9,082 nt of DNA, taken from contig JAICHN010000204.1 of NCBI GenBank assembly GCA_025924845.1, positions 1 to 9,082 on the forward strand. The letters run 5' to 3'. The stretch's first letter is position 1, and each line of letters opens with the position of its first letter. The position numbers and the translations under genes were made by a program. The DNA is from Chloroflexota bacterium. GTDB lineage: Bacteria > Chloroflexota > UBA5177 > JANWHV01. The notes under the pieces are model-generated. The model made no database searches. It was not told where the DNA came from and worked only from the letters and a program-made list of their open reading frames with translations. Below are positions 1-6,062 of this stretch, piece by piece.

Positions 1-315
1 AACCCTCACGTTGTGATAGGCAGCAGTGCGTGCTTCGGCAATGTGCGCCATATCGCGGTCGAGCTCGACCGCTATAATGTCGGCGTGCGTCTCCGCCATG
101 GCAAGGGTAAGCGTGCCGATGCCGGGGCCAACCTCCAGCACCTGCTCGCCGCGTACAATGTTTGCCGCTTGGACGATCGAAGTCAGCGCCTCGCGATCGA
201 TCAGAAAATTTTGCCCCAGTTGGTCCTTGGCACGCACCTGGTAGGTACGCAAAACGGCGCGCGTTTCTTCAGCTAGGGAAGGGGGACGGCGCGAAAAAGC
301 CGAGGAGGGAGCCAC
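1..315 (-). CDS. rsmA: 16S rRNA (adenine1518-N6/adenine1519-N6)-dimethyltransferase RsmA, N-terminal part (runs off left edge)
   Basis: Cytoplasmic SAM-dependent enzyme that dimethylates two adjacent adenines near the 3' end of 16S rRNA during small-subunit maturation. Only the first 105 codons are in the window. Translating the minus strand shows the family hallmark LGQNFLID (about residues 33-40), SAM motif I as EVGPGIGTLT (61-70) and the acidic loop AVELD (82-86). The stretch TRAVLRTYQVRAKDQLGQNFL resembles the usual RsmA N-terminus, so the true start must lie upstream of it. The only in-frame start codons there are GTG at 315 and GTG at 336. I chose 315 because it gives a normal-length N-terminus, but neither has a convincing Shine-Dalgarno, so the exact start is uncertain. 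It follows rdgB on the same strand and is probably co-transcribed with it. The family assignment is firm. Confidence 0.93.
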   Translation of the reverse strand, partial: MAPSSAFSRRPPSLAEETRAVLRTYQVRAKDQLGQNFLIDREALTSIVQAANIVRGEQVLEVGPGIGTLTLAMAETHADIIAVELDRDMAHIAEARTAAYHNVRV

Positions 316-426
316 CTGTGGGCGTCGGATGTTCACACTTTGTAGTGTACAGGGTTGGCGAACTGCCCGAGAGCCCTGTAGGCGTAGCCGTGGTGTTCCA
401 TGGTTGAATGGTCCCGACTTTATATC
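316..426 (-). other. rdgB-rsmA spacer with three short inverted repeats
   Basis: This 111-bp spacer holds three adjacent inverted repeats. ACACT (335-339) pairs with AGTGT (344-348) across a 4-nt loop. ACAGGG (349-354) pairs with CCCTGT (374-379). CCGTGG (388-393) pairs with CCATGG (398-403) with one G-U, so that one is stable only as plus-strand RNA. None is followed by a T-run on the minus strand, so they do not look like a standard terminator. The spacer has no stop codon in the shared rdgB/rsmA frame. It could be an rsmA leader or an RNA processing site; the function is not shown by the sequence. Confidence 0.35.
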
Positions 427-1011
427 TTACAAAACCTCCAACAGGCGCCGCACTGCCTTGCCCCGGTGCCCCAGCCGGTCCTTCTCTGCAGGCACAAGGC
501 AGGACGCCGTAATCCCAAGCCAGGGCACGACGAAAACCGGGTCGTAACCGAAGCCGGTAGGGCCTGCGACGTAGTCGTGCCCTATCGAGCCGTACCATTG
601 GCCCGGGACCACCAGTGGATCGCCCTCAGCGTGAACGAGGGCCAGCACGCAGACATAATGGGCGCAACGTCTCCGATCTCCGATGTGCTCCATACAGGAG
701 AGCAGGTACCGCGCTCGTCCTTCGTCATCCAACTCCGGCGAACCGAAGCGGGCACTCCGAACTCCTGGAGCCCCGGCGAGGGCGTCCACGCGGAGGCCCG
801 AGTCGTCCGCGATGGCGGGCATATTGTACGCTGTGTAGTAGGCGTTTGCCTTGGCCAGGGCATTTTCGGCGAAAGTAAGCCCTTTTTCCTCAACCGGCAG
901 CGCCGGGAAACCCCAATCTTCGGGCGGACGAACGTCAAGCCCGCCCGCCGCGAAGAGACGGCGGAACTCCAGCACCTTGTGCGCATTGCTTGAGGCGAGC
1001 ACGACACGCAT
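427..1011 (-). CDS. rdgB: XTP/dITP diphosphatase (RdgB/HAM1 family)
   Basis: Hydrolyses non-canonical purine triphosphates (XTP, dITP, ITP) to monophosphates, keeping deaminated purines out of DNA and RNA. At 194 aa it is full length for the family. Motifs in order: SSNAHK (7-12), the nucleotide-binding opening; FAEN (47-50); ADDSGL (68-73), with the metal-binding acidic pair; PGVRSAR (82-88); GFGYDPVF (153-160); and a C-terminal GHRGKA (181-186). The last motif is usually K-N-x-x-S-H-R; here it reads KDRLGHR, so the Asn and Ser are changed while His-Arg is kept. The ATG at 1011 is preceded by AAGGAG with a 7-nt spacer, which fixes the start. It is divergent from hemW with only 15 bp between start codons, and rsmA follows downstream on the same strand. 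Confidence 0.93.
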   Translation of the reverse strand: MRVVLASSNAHKVLEFRRLFAAGGLDVRPPEDWGFPALPVEEKGLTFAENALAKANAYYTAYNMPAIADDSGLRVDALAGAPGVRSARFGSPELDDEGRARYLLSCMEHIGDRRRCAHYVCVLALVHAEGDPLVVPGQWYGSIGHDYVAGPTGFGYDPVFVVPWLGITASCLVPAEKDRLGHRGKAVRRLLEVL

Positions 1012-1026
1012 CGAAGGACTCCTTTC
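1012..1026. promoter_or_regulatory. Shared Shine-Dalgarno palindrome between rdgB and hemW
   Basis: The whole 15-bp gap between two divergent start codons contains AAGGACTCCTT (1014-1024), a perfect palindrome around one central base. Read on the plus strand, AAGGA lies 8 nt before the hemW ATG. Read on the minus strand, AAGGAG lies 7 nt before the rdgB ATG. One element therefore supplies a ribosome binding site to both genes. There is no room for a promoter in the gap, so each gene's promoter must lie inside the other gene or farther away, and the mRNAs should overlap at their 5' ends. Confidence 0.75.
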
Positions 1027-2262
1027 ATGACCATGCGACCTACCGATTCACAACAGAAGGTGGCGCGTAGACTCTCGCCTGTTCCGGCGGAACAACCGCA
1101 TTTACAGAGAGGTCGGTTGGATGGTGAGGACTATGGGTTCTCTATTTATGTGCATATACCGTTCTGCGACTACCATTGCTCATTTTGCGACTTCGCTATC
1201 GTGGTCGGTCAGGCCCCACGCGTTCCAGCGTACATCCAGGCGCTCCTTCACGAACTGGATATGCGGCTGACCGATCGACCTCGACCCACCGTCCCCAGCG
1301 TTTTCTTTGGTGGAGGCACTCCCAGCTCGATCAATCCGTCCTTCATTACCGCCGTTATTGAAGCGATTCGCCGCGCCTCCGACCTCACTCCCGATGCCGA
1401 GATCACTCTGGAAGCTAATCCCGCCTCGCATGGCGTGACTTTTTGGCCTGCCCTGCGTGAAGCCGGGATCAACCGAGTCAGCATCGGTATCCAAACGCTC
1501 GACGACTCTATCCTGCGCACGGTCGGCCGAGGGCACTCCGCCAAGCAGGCCCTCGCCACGCTCCGCCTCGTACGAGAGGCCGGTTTCGCCTCGGTCAGCG
1601 CTGATTTGATGTTCGGTCTCCCCGGGCAGACCCTTGAAGGATGGCGGGATACCGTCCGACGCGTGCTCGCCGAACAACCGGACCATTTGTCTATATACGG
1701 TCTGATCGTGGAACCCCATACGCCTCTTGAGCGTGGCATTCGCCGCGGCGCCATTCACTTGCCGTCCGAGGACGACGCGGCGGCAATGTACGAATACGCC
1801 ATGGACGCGCTCGAGGCTGCCGGCTTCGATCACTACGAGATTTCCAATTGGGGCCGCCCGAGTCGGCACTCACGCCACAACCTGACCTACTGGCGCCACG
1901 ATCCCTACCTCGGCCTTGGCATGGGCGCCCACTCCTATCTCGACGGTGAGCGATCGGCAAACGTGCGCGGCTTACGGCCATACCTACAGCGCATCGAGGA
2001 AGGCAACCTGCCCGTGGCCACTACGGAACCGATCAGCCCCGAGCGGGCGCGGGCCGATGCCGCCATGCTTGGCCTCCGCCTGATCAAGGGCATCCATCTT
2101 CCAACTTTCAACACGCGCTTTGGCGGTGATCTGGCAGCCGACCATGCCGACGCAATGGACCGCCTCAGCGAACTGGGACTACTCGAAGTGGCTGGCGGCC
2201 ATCTGCGTCTTACACGGCGCGGTTACCTCGTCGCCAACCAAATTTGGCAGGAGTTTATCTAA
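1027..2262 (+). CDS. hemW: Radical SAM heme chaperone HemW (coproporphyrinogen III oxidase-like)
   Basis: HemW proteins bind heme and a [4Fe-4S] cluster and are thought to deliver heme to respiratory proteins; many are misannotated as the oxygen-independent coproporphyrinogen oxidase HemN. At 411 aa it is of usual length. The sequence has YVHIPFC followed by the cluster motif C-x3-C-x2-C (Cys47, Cys51, Cys54, then DF), GGGTPS (95-100), ITLEANP, NRVSIGIQ, GRGHS, DLMFGLPGQT and HLSIYGLIVEPHTPL. A C-terminal winged-helix-like tail ends in RRGYLVANQIWQEFI. The start at 1027 is supported by AAGGA 8 nt upstream. This leaves a polar N-terminal extension of about 38 residues before the first core strand. 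HemW rather than HemN is favoured by C-x3-C-x2-C followed by Asp-Phe, and by neighbours that are not heme-synthesis genes. Its 3' end overlaps prmC by 8 bp in convergent orientation. Confidence 0.9.
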   Translation: MTMRPTDSQQKVARRLSPVPAEQPHLQRGRLDGEDYGFSIYVHIPFCDYHCSFCDFAIVVGQAPRVPAYIQALLHELDMRLTDRPRPTVPSVFFGGGTPSSINPSFITAVIEAIRRASDLTPDAEITLEANPASHGVTFWPALREAGINRVSIGIQTLDDSILRTVGRGHSAKQALATLRLVREAGFASVSADLMFGLPGQTLEGWRDTVRRVLAEQPDHLSIYGLIVEPHTPLERGIRRGAIHLPSEDDAAAMYEYAMDALEAAGFDHYEISNWGRPSRHSRHNLTYWRHDPYLGLGMGAHSYLDGERSANVRGLRPYLQRIEEGNLPVATTEPISPERARADAAMLGLRLIKGIHLPTFNTRFGGDLAADHADAMDRLSELGLLEVAGGHLRLTRRGYLVANQIWQEFI

Positions 2263-3148
2263 GCTCGACGCGCACGAAGCGTTCGATGCCTGCCAGATCC
2301 GGCTCGACCGCGGTGTGACAGCTAGGTAGGATTGACGAGGCGTGCGCGGCAAGGCGCGCTGCCTGATCGTGGTGACACTCCAGTAGTGCGGTGCCTCCCG
2401 GTGCGAGACCGCCGTCTAGCCGGTGCAGCAACGCCTCGATCACCGCCAGCCCATCCGGCCCGCCTGCCAGCGCCTCGCGCGGCTCATAGGCAAGTTCCGG
2501 CTCCAGCCGTTCGAGTTCACCGTTGGGGATGTACGGCAGGTTAGCCACCACGACGTCAAAGCGTATGTCACGCGGTAGCAGATCACATCGCATGAGTTCC
2601 ACCCGTCCTCCCGCTAATCGCTCCACGTTTCGTCGGGCCGTACGTAACGCCCCCGAAGCGAGATCAGTTGCCATGACTTGCGCCGAGGGGCAAGACCGCG
2701 CGACAGCGCAGGCTAGGGCGCCGCTCCCCGTGCCCACGTCCGCGATCAATGGCGCCCTACCAAGCCTATCCGCCTGCTTAGCACACTCCTTGATCGCCAT
2801 GCGAGCCAGGATCTCGGTCTCCGGTCGGGGAATAAGCACGTTTCGATTTACCGCTATGTCCAAATCGAGCCACTGCTTCACCCCGGTGAGATATGCCGTA
2901 GGCTCGCGACGGATTCGCCGCGCCAGCAAGGCCCGAAACTCGGTAGCCTCCCGAGCACTCAAAAAATCGGCGACGTGAATCAGCAGTCCGGCCCGATTCA
3001 GATGCAGCACATGGCCAAGCAGGAGGGCCGATTCAAGACCGGGCTCGCCGACTCCGGCCGCGAGGATCACCTGACGGCCCAGCGCACTGGCCTCCCTGAT
3101 CGCGACCACTCGCGGCCAGGCCGGCACGCCGGAGCGCGAGTCGGTCAC
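2255..3148 (-). CDS. prmC: Peptide chain release factor N5-glutamine methyltransferase PrmC (HemK)
   Basis: Methylates the glutamine of the GGQ motif in release factors 1 and 2, using SAM in the cytoplasm. At 297 aa it has the usual two-part form: an N-terminal helical substrate-binding domain (about 1-110), ending in EPTAYLTG and NVLIPRPETEIL, then a Rossmann methyltransferase domain with DVGTGSGALA (SAM motif I). The catalytic tetrapeptide, normally NPPY, reads NLPY here (in VVANLPYIP). It is followed by YEPREALAGGPDGL, typical of PrmC rather than RsmA, so the family call stands despite the change. The start is GTG at 3148, whose GTGA overlaps the prfA stop by 4 bp, indicating translational coupling of enzyme and substrate. 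The stop overlaps the end of hemW. Confidence 0.92.
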   Translation of the reverse strand: MTDSRSGVPAWPRVVAIREASALGRQVILAAGVGEPGLESALLLGHVLHLNRAGLLIHVADFLSAREATEFRALLARRIRREPTAYLTGVKQWLDLDIAVNRNVLIPRPETEILARMAIKECAKQADRLGRAPLIADVGTGSGALACAVARSCPSAQVMATDLASGALRTARRNVERLAGGRVELMRCDLLPRDIRFDVVVANLPYIPNGELERLEPELAYEPREALAGGPDGLAVIEALLHRLDGGLAPGGTALLECHHDQAARLAAHASSILPSCHTAVEPDLAGIERFVRVELR

Positions 3149-4227
3149 TCTCCGCCGGCGAGCCGTTCGGCCCGGTCGACCGCCGCCAGAGCATCGAGCA
3201 GTGCGGTAAGGTCGCCGTCCATAATCACCGGCAGGTTGTGGAAGTTTTCGGACAACCGCTCGTCGGTCAAACGATCCTGGGGGAAGTTGTAGGTGCGGAC
3301 GCGCTCGTTGCGGTCTCCGCTTCCGATCAGGCTCTTGCGCTGGGCGCTCAACTCATCGGATCGCTTCTGCTGCTGAAGGTCGTAGAGGCGGGCGCGCAGC
3401 ACGTTCATTGCTTTGTCGAGATTCTTGAGTTGCGATTTCCCATCCTGGCAGGTTACCACCATGCCGGTGGGAAGATGGGTCACCCGTACCGCCGAGTCAG
3501 TGGTATTCACGCTCTGCCCACCGTGCCCACTGGAACGGAACACGTCGACCCGAACGTCGTTCCGATTAACCTCTACGTCAACATCCTCAACCTCCGGCAG
3601 CACCGCCACTGTGGCCATTGAGGTATGCAGCCGTCCCCCCGACTCGGTGACGGGCACCCTCTGTACGCGATGGCCGCCGCTTTCGTACTTTAGGCGGCTA
3701 TAGGCACCCTTCCCCGTCACTTCCAGGATGGCATCCTTGACCCCACCCGAGGGGCTGTCACTCTGGTTGAGCACCTCCAGGGACCAGCCCTGGCGTTCGG
3801 CGAACCGGCCATACATACGGCACAGTTCAGCTGCAAAGAGCGCCGCCTCCTCGCCGCCCGTACCGGCGCGCACCTCGACGATCACATTCCGCTCGTCATT
3901 GGGATCTTTTGGCAGCAGAAGTTGCCGCGCCGCTTCCACGATCTCTGCCCACTCCGCCCGTAACCGCCGCAGCTCGGTCTTCGCATCATCAAGGTCTTCC
4001 GCCGACAGTCCATCGCCCGCCAAATCGGTGTACAGGGCCGTGTCGTCCTCAACGGTCTGCAGTTTCTCGGCGAGCGCGGCGGCAGGCGCCAATTCCGCCT
4101 GCTCACGTCCATATTTGGAGAGCAACTCGCTGTTGGTGAACACCTCGGGATCTGACAGCCGCTCACCCAGGTCGTTGTAGCGGCGCCGAATGTCGCGCAG
4201 GCGATCACTTATGGTTTGTTCGGTCAT
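3145..4227 (-). CDS. prfA: Peptide chain release factor 1 (RF1)
   Basis: Recognises UAA and UAG in the ribosomal A site and triggers peptide release. At 360 aa it is standard length. The tripeptide PVT (192-194, in HRVQRVPVTES) is the P-x-T stop-codon recognition motif of RF1, distinguishing it from RF2 (SPF). The catalytic GGQ is at 236-238 in RSSGHGGQSVNTTDSAVR. RAGTGGEEAALFA (120-132) marks the start of domain 2. The N-terminal domain around YTDLAGDGLSAEDLDDAK looks less conserved than usual, which is normal for this domain. The start ATG at 4227 follows DUF1385 by 26 bp, and no strong Shine-Dalgarno is visible. The downstream prmC overlaps by 4 bp. Confidence 0.96.
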   Translation of the reverse strand: MTEQTISDRLRDIRRRYNDLGERLSDPEVFTNSELLSKYGREQAELAPAAALAEKLQTVEDDTALYTDLAGDGLSAEDLDDAKTELRRLRAEWAEIVEAARQLLLPKDPNDERNVIVEVRAGTGGEEAALFAAELCRMYGRFAERQGWSLEVLNQSDSPSGGVKDAILEVTGKGAYSRLKYESGGHRVQRVPVTESGGRLHTSMATVAVLPEVEDVDVEVNRNDVRVDVFRSSGHGGQSVNTTDSAVRVTHLPTGMVVTCQDGKSQLKNLDKAMNVLRARLYDLQQQKRSDELSAQRKSLIGSGDRNERVRTYNFPQDRLTDERLSENFHNLPVIMDGDLTALLDALAAVDRAERLAGGE

Positions 4228-4253
4228 TGCTAAATGGACCAGCCTCTACTATT

Positions 4254-5138
4254 TTATATATCCTTGGTATCCATGGCCATCGCCCCCTTCAGCGCCTCTA
4301 GCGCCACCTCAACTTGATCGTCGGTAGGTTGGCGCGTTGTGAGCCGTTGCAGCAGCATGCCTGGGGCATTCATCACTTGGACCAGGCCCGAATCCAGGTG
4401 ACGGGCGTTGAACTGCAATACTTCGAAACTCAGTCCCGCGACCAGGGGCACCAACGCCACGCGCGTACCAATTCGCCCCAGCGGCGTTCGTTTCCCCATG
4501 ATCGCGTACACCACGGTCGAGGTCAGCATAGACTGCAACAAAAAGGCGGTGCCGCACCGTGGATGGGCCGTATCGAATTGTTGCACGGCCGCGGGTTCCA
4601 GCGCGGCATCGGCCTCCAGGGCACTGATCGACTTGTGCTCGGCGCCATGGTAAGCGAAAACCCGCTGCACTTCTTTAAGCCGACCAATGACGCCCAGATA
4701 ACTCAGTAGGATACCTATGCGCACCCCTCCTTCCAGGAGGTGCGGACCGAGGCCGCTCTTTCCCGGAGCTTCGCGGCGCCCCCGCCCTAATCGGCGAGCC
4801 AGGAGGTTCGGGATCGCCGCGAAAAGGGCGGCGGCTCCTAAAGCGCCCCCTATCATGGCGCGCTTACTCATCGGCTTCAGCGATTCGCCTGTACCTCCCG
4901 CGGCCACGTCAGCCGAAAACATCATCATCCGCATGCCGACCGCCAGGGTATCGCGCAGGGCGAGTACGCCGCGCACCACGGGCACCTTCCGCCAGAAGCC
5001 GTCCGAAGGGTGTGGCAAGCGCTCCTCACGGGTCACCATCGTCCCGTCCGGCGCGCGAACCGCCGCGAATACGCCGCTCCGACCTCGGATCAACACGCCT
5101 TCAATGAGCGCCTGGCCGCCATAGTGTGGCTTCATCAT
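4254..5138 (-). CDS. DUF1385 family membrane protein
   Basis: A conserved membrane protein of unknown function, often found beside rpmE and prfA in Gram-positive bacteria and Chloroflexota. Family signatures are clear: YGGQALIEGVLIRGR (6-20), VPVVRG (52-57), FAYHGAEHKSISALE (161-175), AHPRCGTAFL (191-200), a basic-hydrophobic RIGTRVALVPLVAGLSFEVLQ (222-242), and a C-terminal PGMLLQRLTTRQPTDDQVEVAL (259-280). Hydrophobic segments lie near 95-115, 140-152, 199-214 and 226-240. The His-rich YHGAEHK and Cys-containing HPRCGT boxes look like active or metal sites, but that is inference. The frame is open to 5396, yet the family N-terminus begins at the paired ATGs at 5138/5135, with GGAG 8 nt upstream (5147-5150), giving 294 aa. 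It lies between a hairpin pair and prfA and is probably co-transcribed with prfA-prmC. Confidence 0.9.
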   Translation of the reverse strand: MMKPHYGGQALIEGVLIRGRSGVFAAVRAPDGTMVTREERLPHPSDGFWRKVPVVRGVLALRDTLAVGMRMMMFSADVAAGGTGESLKPMSKRAMIGGALGAAALFAAIPNLLARRLGRGRREAPGKSGLGPHLLEGGVRIGILLSYLGVIGRLKEVQRVFAYHGAEHKSISALEADAALEPAAVQQFDTAHPRCGTAFLLQSMLTSTVVYAIMGKRTPLGRIGTRVALVPLVAGLSFEVLQFNARHLDSGLVQVMNAPGMLLQRLTTRQPTDDQVEVALEALKGAMAMDTKDI

Positions 5139-5175
5139 CGTCCCCTCTCCGGCCTGACATGCCGACAAAGAAGAA

Positions 5176-5211
5176 GGCGAGAGGATCGGGTAGAATCCCA
5201 TCCCTCTCGCC
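5176..5211 (-). terminator. Strong hairpin with T-rich tail after rpmE (probable intrinsic terminator or attenuator)
   Basis: The arms GGCGAGAGG (5176-5184) and CCTCTCGCC (5203-5211) are perfectly complementary over 9 bp. Inside, GGG (5188-5190) pairs with CCC (5197-5199) around a 6-nt loop. On the minus strand the stem is followed directly by TTCTTCTTTG, which is T-rich but interrupted. This fits an intrinsic terminator between rpmE and DUF1385, or a partial terminator that sets the ratio of L31 to downstream genes. Confidence 0.6.
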
Positions 5212-5215
5212 TCGG

Positions 5216-5239
5216 GGAGCACGCCGCGAGGCGTGCTCC
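5216..5239 (-). terminator. Perfect 10-bp hairpin directly after rpmE, first of a tandem pair
   Basis: GGAGCACGCC (5216-5225) and GGCGTGCTCC (5230-5239) form a perfect 10-bp stem with a 4-nt loop. It starts 14 nt after the rpmE stop on the minus strand and is separated from the second hairpin (5176-5211) by 4 nt. It has no T-tract of its own. It may protect the 3' end of the rpmE message or act together with the second hairpin. Confidence 0.5.
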
Positions 5240-5253
5240 AACTGGTAAATGCG

Positions 5254-5499
5254 CTACTGCTCAGCGCCGGCCGCGACCTCTTGCGGAGTCTCCGCGCCAC
5301 TTCGCCGCATGCGTCGCATAAACCGCTCAACCTGACCGGCAGTATCCACGAGCCGCTGCTGGCCGGTATAGAACGGATGGCACTGCGAGCACACATCCAC
5401 CCTCAACGTCTTGCTGGTCGAGCCCGTGACAAAGGTGCTGCCGCATGAGCACGTAACGACGGCGTCATGATAGTAAGTAGGGTGTATTCCGTCTCTCAT
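5254..5499 (-). CDS. rpmE: 50S ribosomal protein L31, zinc-binding type
   Basis: Small large-subunit ribosomal protein that contributes to contacts between the subunits. At 81 aa it carries the four zinc-ligand cysteines of the C+ type: CSC (Cys17, Cys19) and CSQC (Cys37, Cys40), the latter in [20 protein letters not shown], followed by a basic helix [10 protein letters not shown]. The N-terminus [10 protein letters not shown] is typical. A longer frame opens at 5556, but the ATG at 5499 begins exactly at the family N-terminus and has AGGA 8 nt upstream (5508-5511). The last 15 residues are Ala/Glu-rich and variable. Perfect hairpins lie both upstream (5528-5549) and downstream (5216-5239 and 5176-5211), so this message may be separately regulated. 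Zinc-dependent control is common for L31 genes, but no Zur site was recognised here. Confidence 0.96.
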   Translation of the reverse strand: MRDGIHPTYYHDAVVTCSCGSTFVTGSTSKTLRVDVCSQCHPFYTGQQRLVDTAGQVERFMRRMRRSGAETPQEVAAGAEQ

Positions 5500-5527
5500 T
5501 GATGCGTTCCTAACATTTTCGTGTATT

Positions 5528-5549
5528 CCGGCGTTCAATCCAACGCCGG
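5528..5549 (-). promoter_or_regulatory. Perfect 8-bp hairpin in the rpmE leader
   Basis: CCGGCGTT (5528-5535) and AACGCCGG (5542-5549) are exact complements around a 6-nt loop, in the 82-bp gap between the small membrane-protein gene and rpmE. On the minus strand the hairpin ends 28 nt before the rpmE ATG and is not followed by a T-run, which argues against a terminator. L31 genes in several bacterial groups have known autoregulatory leader RNAs, so a leader structure is a reasonable guess. I cannot match it to a described class by eye. Confidence 0.45.
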
Positions 5550-5581
5550 GTCCCACTTCACCGGAGCGAGAAACAACAGCG

Positions 5582-5866
5582 CTATGCCGTCACTTCTGTC
5601 TGCAATTGGGCCTGTAGCTTTCGCACCTGACCCGCAAGCCTAGGGGCGGCCCGAACCAGCGTCAGCAGCACGCTAAACGAAATTGCTTGCCGCAGCCCTG
5701 CTTTCGCCTGTTTGTTCTTCCCCAATTGCTGTGCCACCGGGATTGCTATGTCCAGCACGATACCCGCGATCCCGATAGCGGCGGCAGCTATGCCGAGATA
5801 CTTTACCAGCTCGGAGCTGGGAAACTCGACCTCCGCTTTACCCTTCGCCACGGTCGTACTCCCCAT
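5582..5866 (-). CDS. Small membrane protein of unknown function
   Basis: I do not recognise a family. The 94-residue product has a short polar N-terminus, one clear hydrophobic segment [21 protein letters not shown] (about 24-44), a basic linker [15 protein letters not shown], and a second, more amphipathic hydrophobic stretch [15 protein letters not shown] (61-75) that leads into a charged helix rich in Gln and Lys. It may be a one- or two-span protein with a helical C-terminus. The ATG at 5866 has AAGG 6 nt upstream. An alternative in-frame TTG at 5893, with AAGGGGGTG just before it, would add nine residues. It lies 82 bp before rpmE on the same strand, and the rpmE leader hairpin sits in between. 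The good ribosome site, coherent membrane topology and tight fit to its neighbours support a real gene. Confidence 0.65.
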   Translation of the reverse strand: MGSTTVAKGKAEVEFPSSELVKYLGIAAAAIGIAGIVLDIAIPVAQQLGKNKQAKAGLRQAISFSVLLTLVRAAPRLAGQVRKLQAQLQTEVTA

Positions 5867-6062
5867 TTCGGGCCTTACATTGGCGTGCCACAAGGCACCC
5901 CCTTGGCCTTCCCGCTCCTACAGTATATGCTACCTGCGACGAATTCGCATATCCTGCCGCCGCAAACATGCTCGAGTATCCCAACATTATGTATATACGA
6001 GACCGAGCGGGGATCGGATTCCCGCGTGCCGGCCTGCCTGTCGCTGTTTGGGGAGAATTGGA
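5867..6062. promoter_or_regulatory. Divergent promoter region between the small membrane protein and coaBC
   Basis: This 196-bp gap is more AT-rich than its surroundings and should carry the promoters of both flanking genes. A minus-strand TATACT (5923-5928) could be a -10 box for the small-protein/rpmE cluster. The plus-strand stretch TTATGTATATAC (5987-5998) could hold a -10 for coaBC. No good -35 partner was seen for either, so exact sites are not called. An inverted repeat ATATGC (5925-5930) / GCATAT (5947-5952), with CGAATTCG between its arms, is a candidate operator. GGGGAG (6050-6055) is the coaBC ribosome site. Confidence 0.4.

Noticed and set aside
340..415. tRNA-like look of the rdgB-rsmA spacer
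   Set aside because: The inverted repeats do not fit a cloverleaf, there is no T-loop consensus and no acceptor stem.
400..993. Long plus-strand open frame (197 codons) opposite rdgB
   Set aside because: It is antisense to a clear full-length RdgB; its translation shows no family motif and it is a by-product of GC-rich codon use.
1180..1869. Long minus-strand open frame (229 codons) inside hemW
   Set aside because: HemW motifs run through the whole region on the plus strand; the antisense frame has no recognisable domain.
4236..4262. AT-rich TATAAA-type -10 box just before prfA on the minus strand
   Set aside because: No acceptable -35 at the right spacing was found, and it overlaps the end of DUF1385, so an internal promoter is possible but not supported.
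5139..5396. Upstream extension of the DUF1385 frame
   Set aside because: It would run through both rpmE-terminal hairpins and overlap rpmE itself; the family N-terminus begins at the ATG at 5138, which has its own ribosome site.
5981..6003. dif-like sequence (contains ATGTATAT as in the E. coli dif centre)
   Set aside because: Only the AT-rich centre matches; neither the XerC nor the XerD arm is recognisable, and it sits in a promoter region where such sequence is expected.
5712..6062. Upstream extension of the coaBC frame
   Set aside because: It crosses the divergent promoter region and the small membrane-protein gene; CoaBC similarity begins just after the GTG at 6063, which has a good Shine-Dalgarno.
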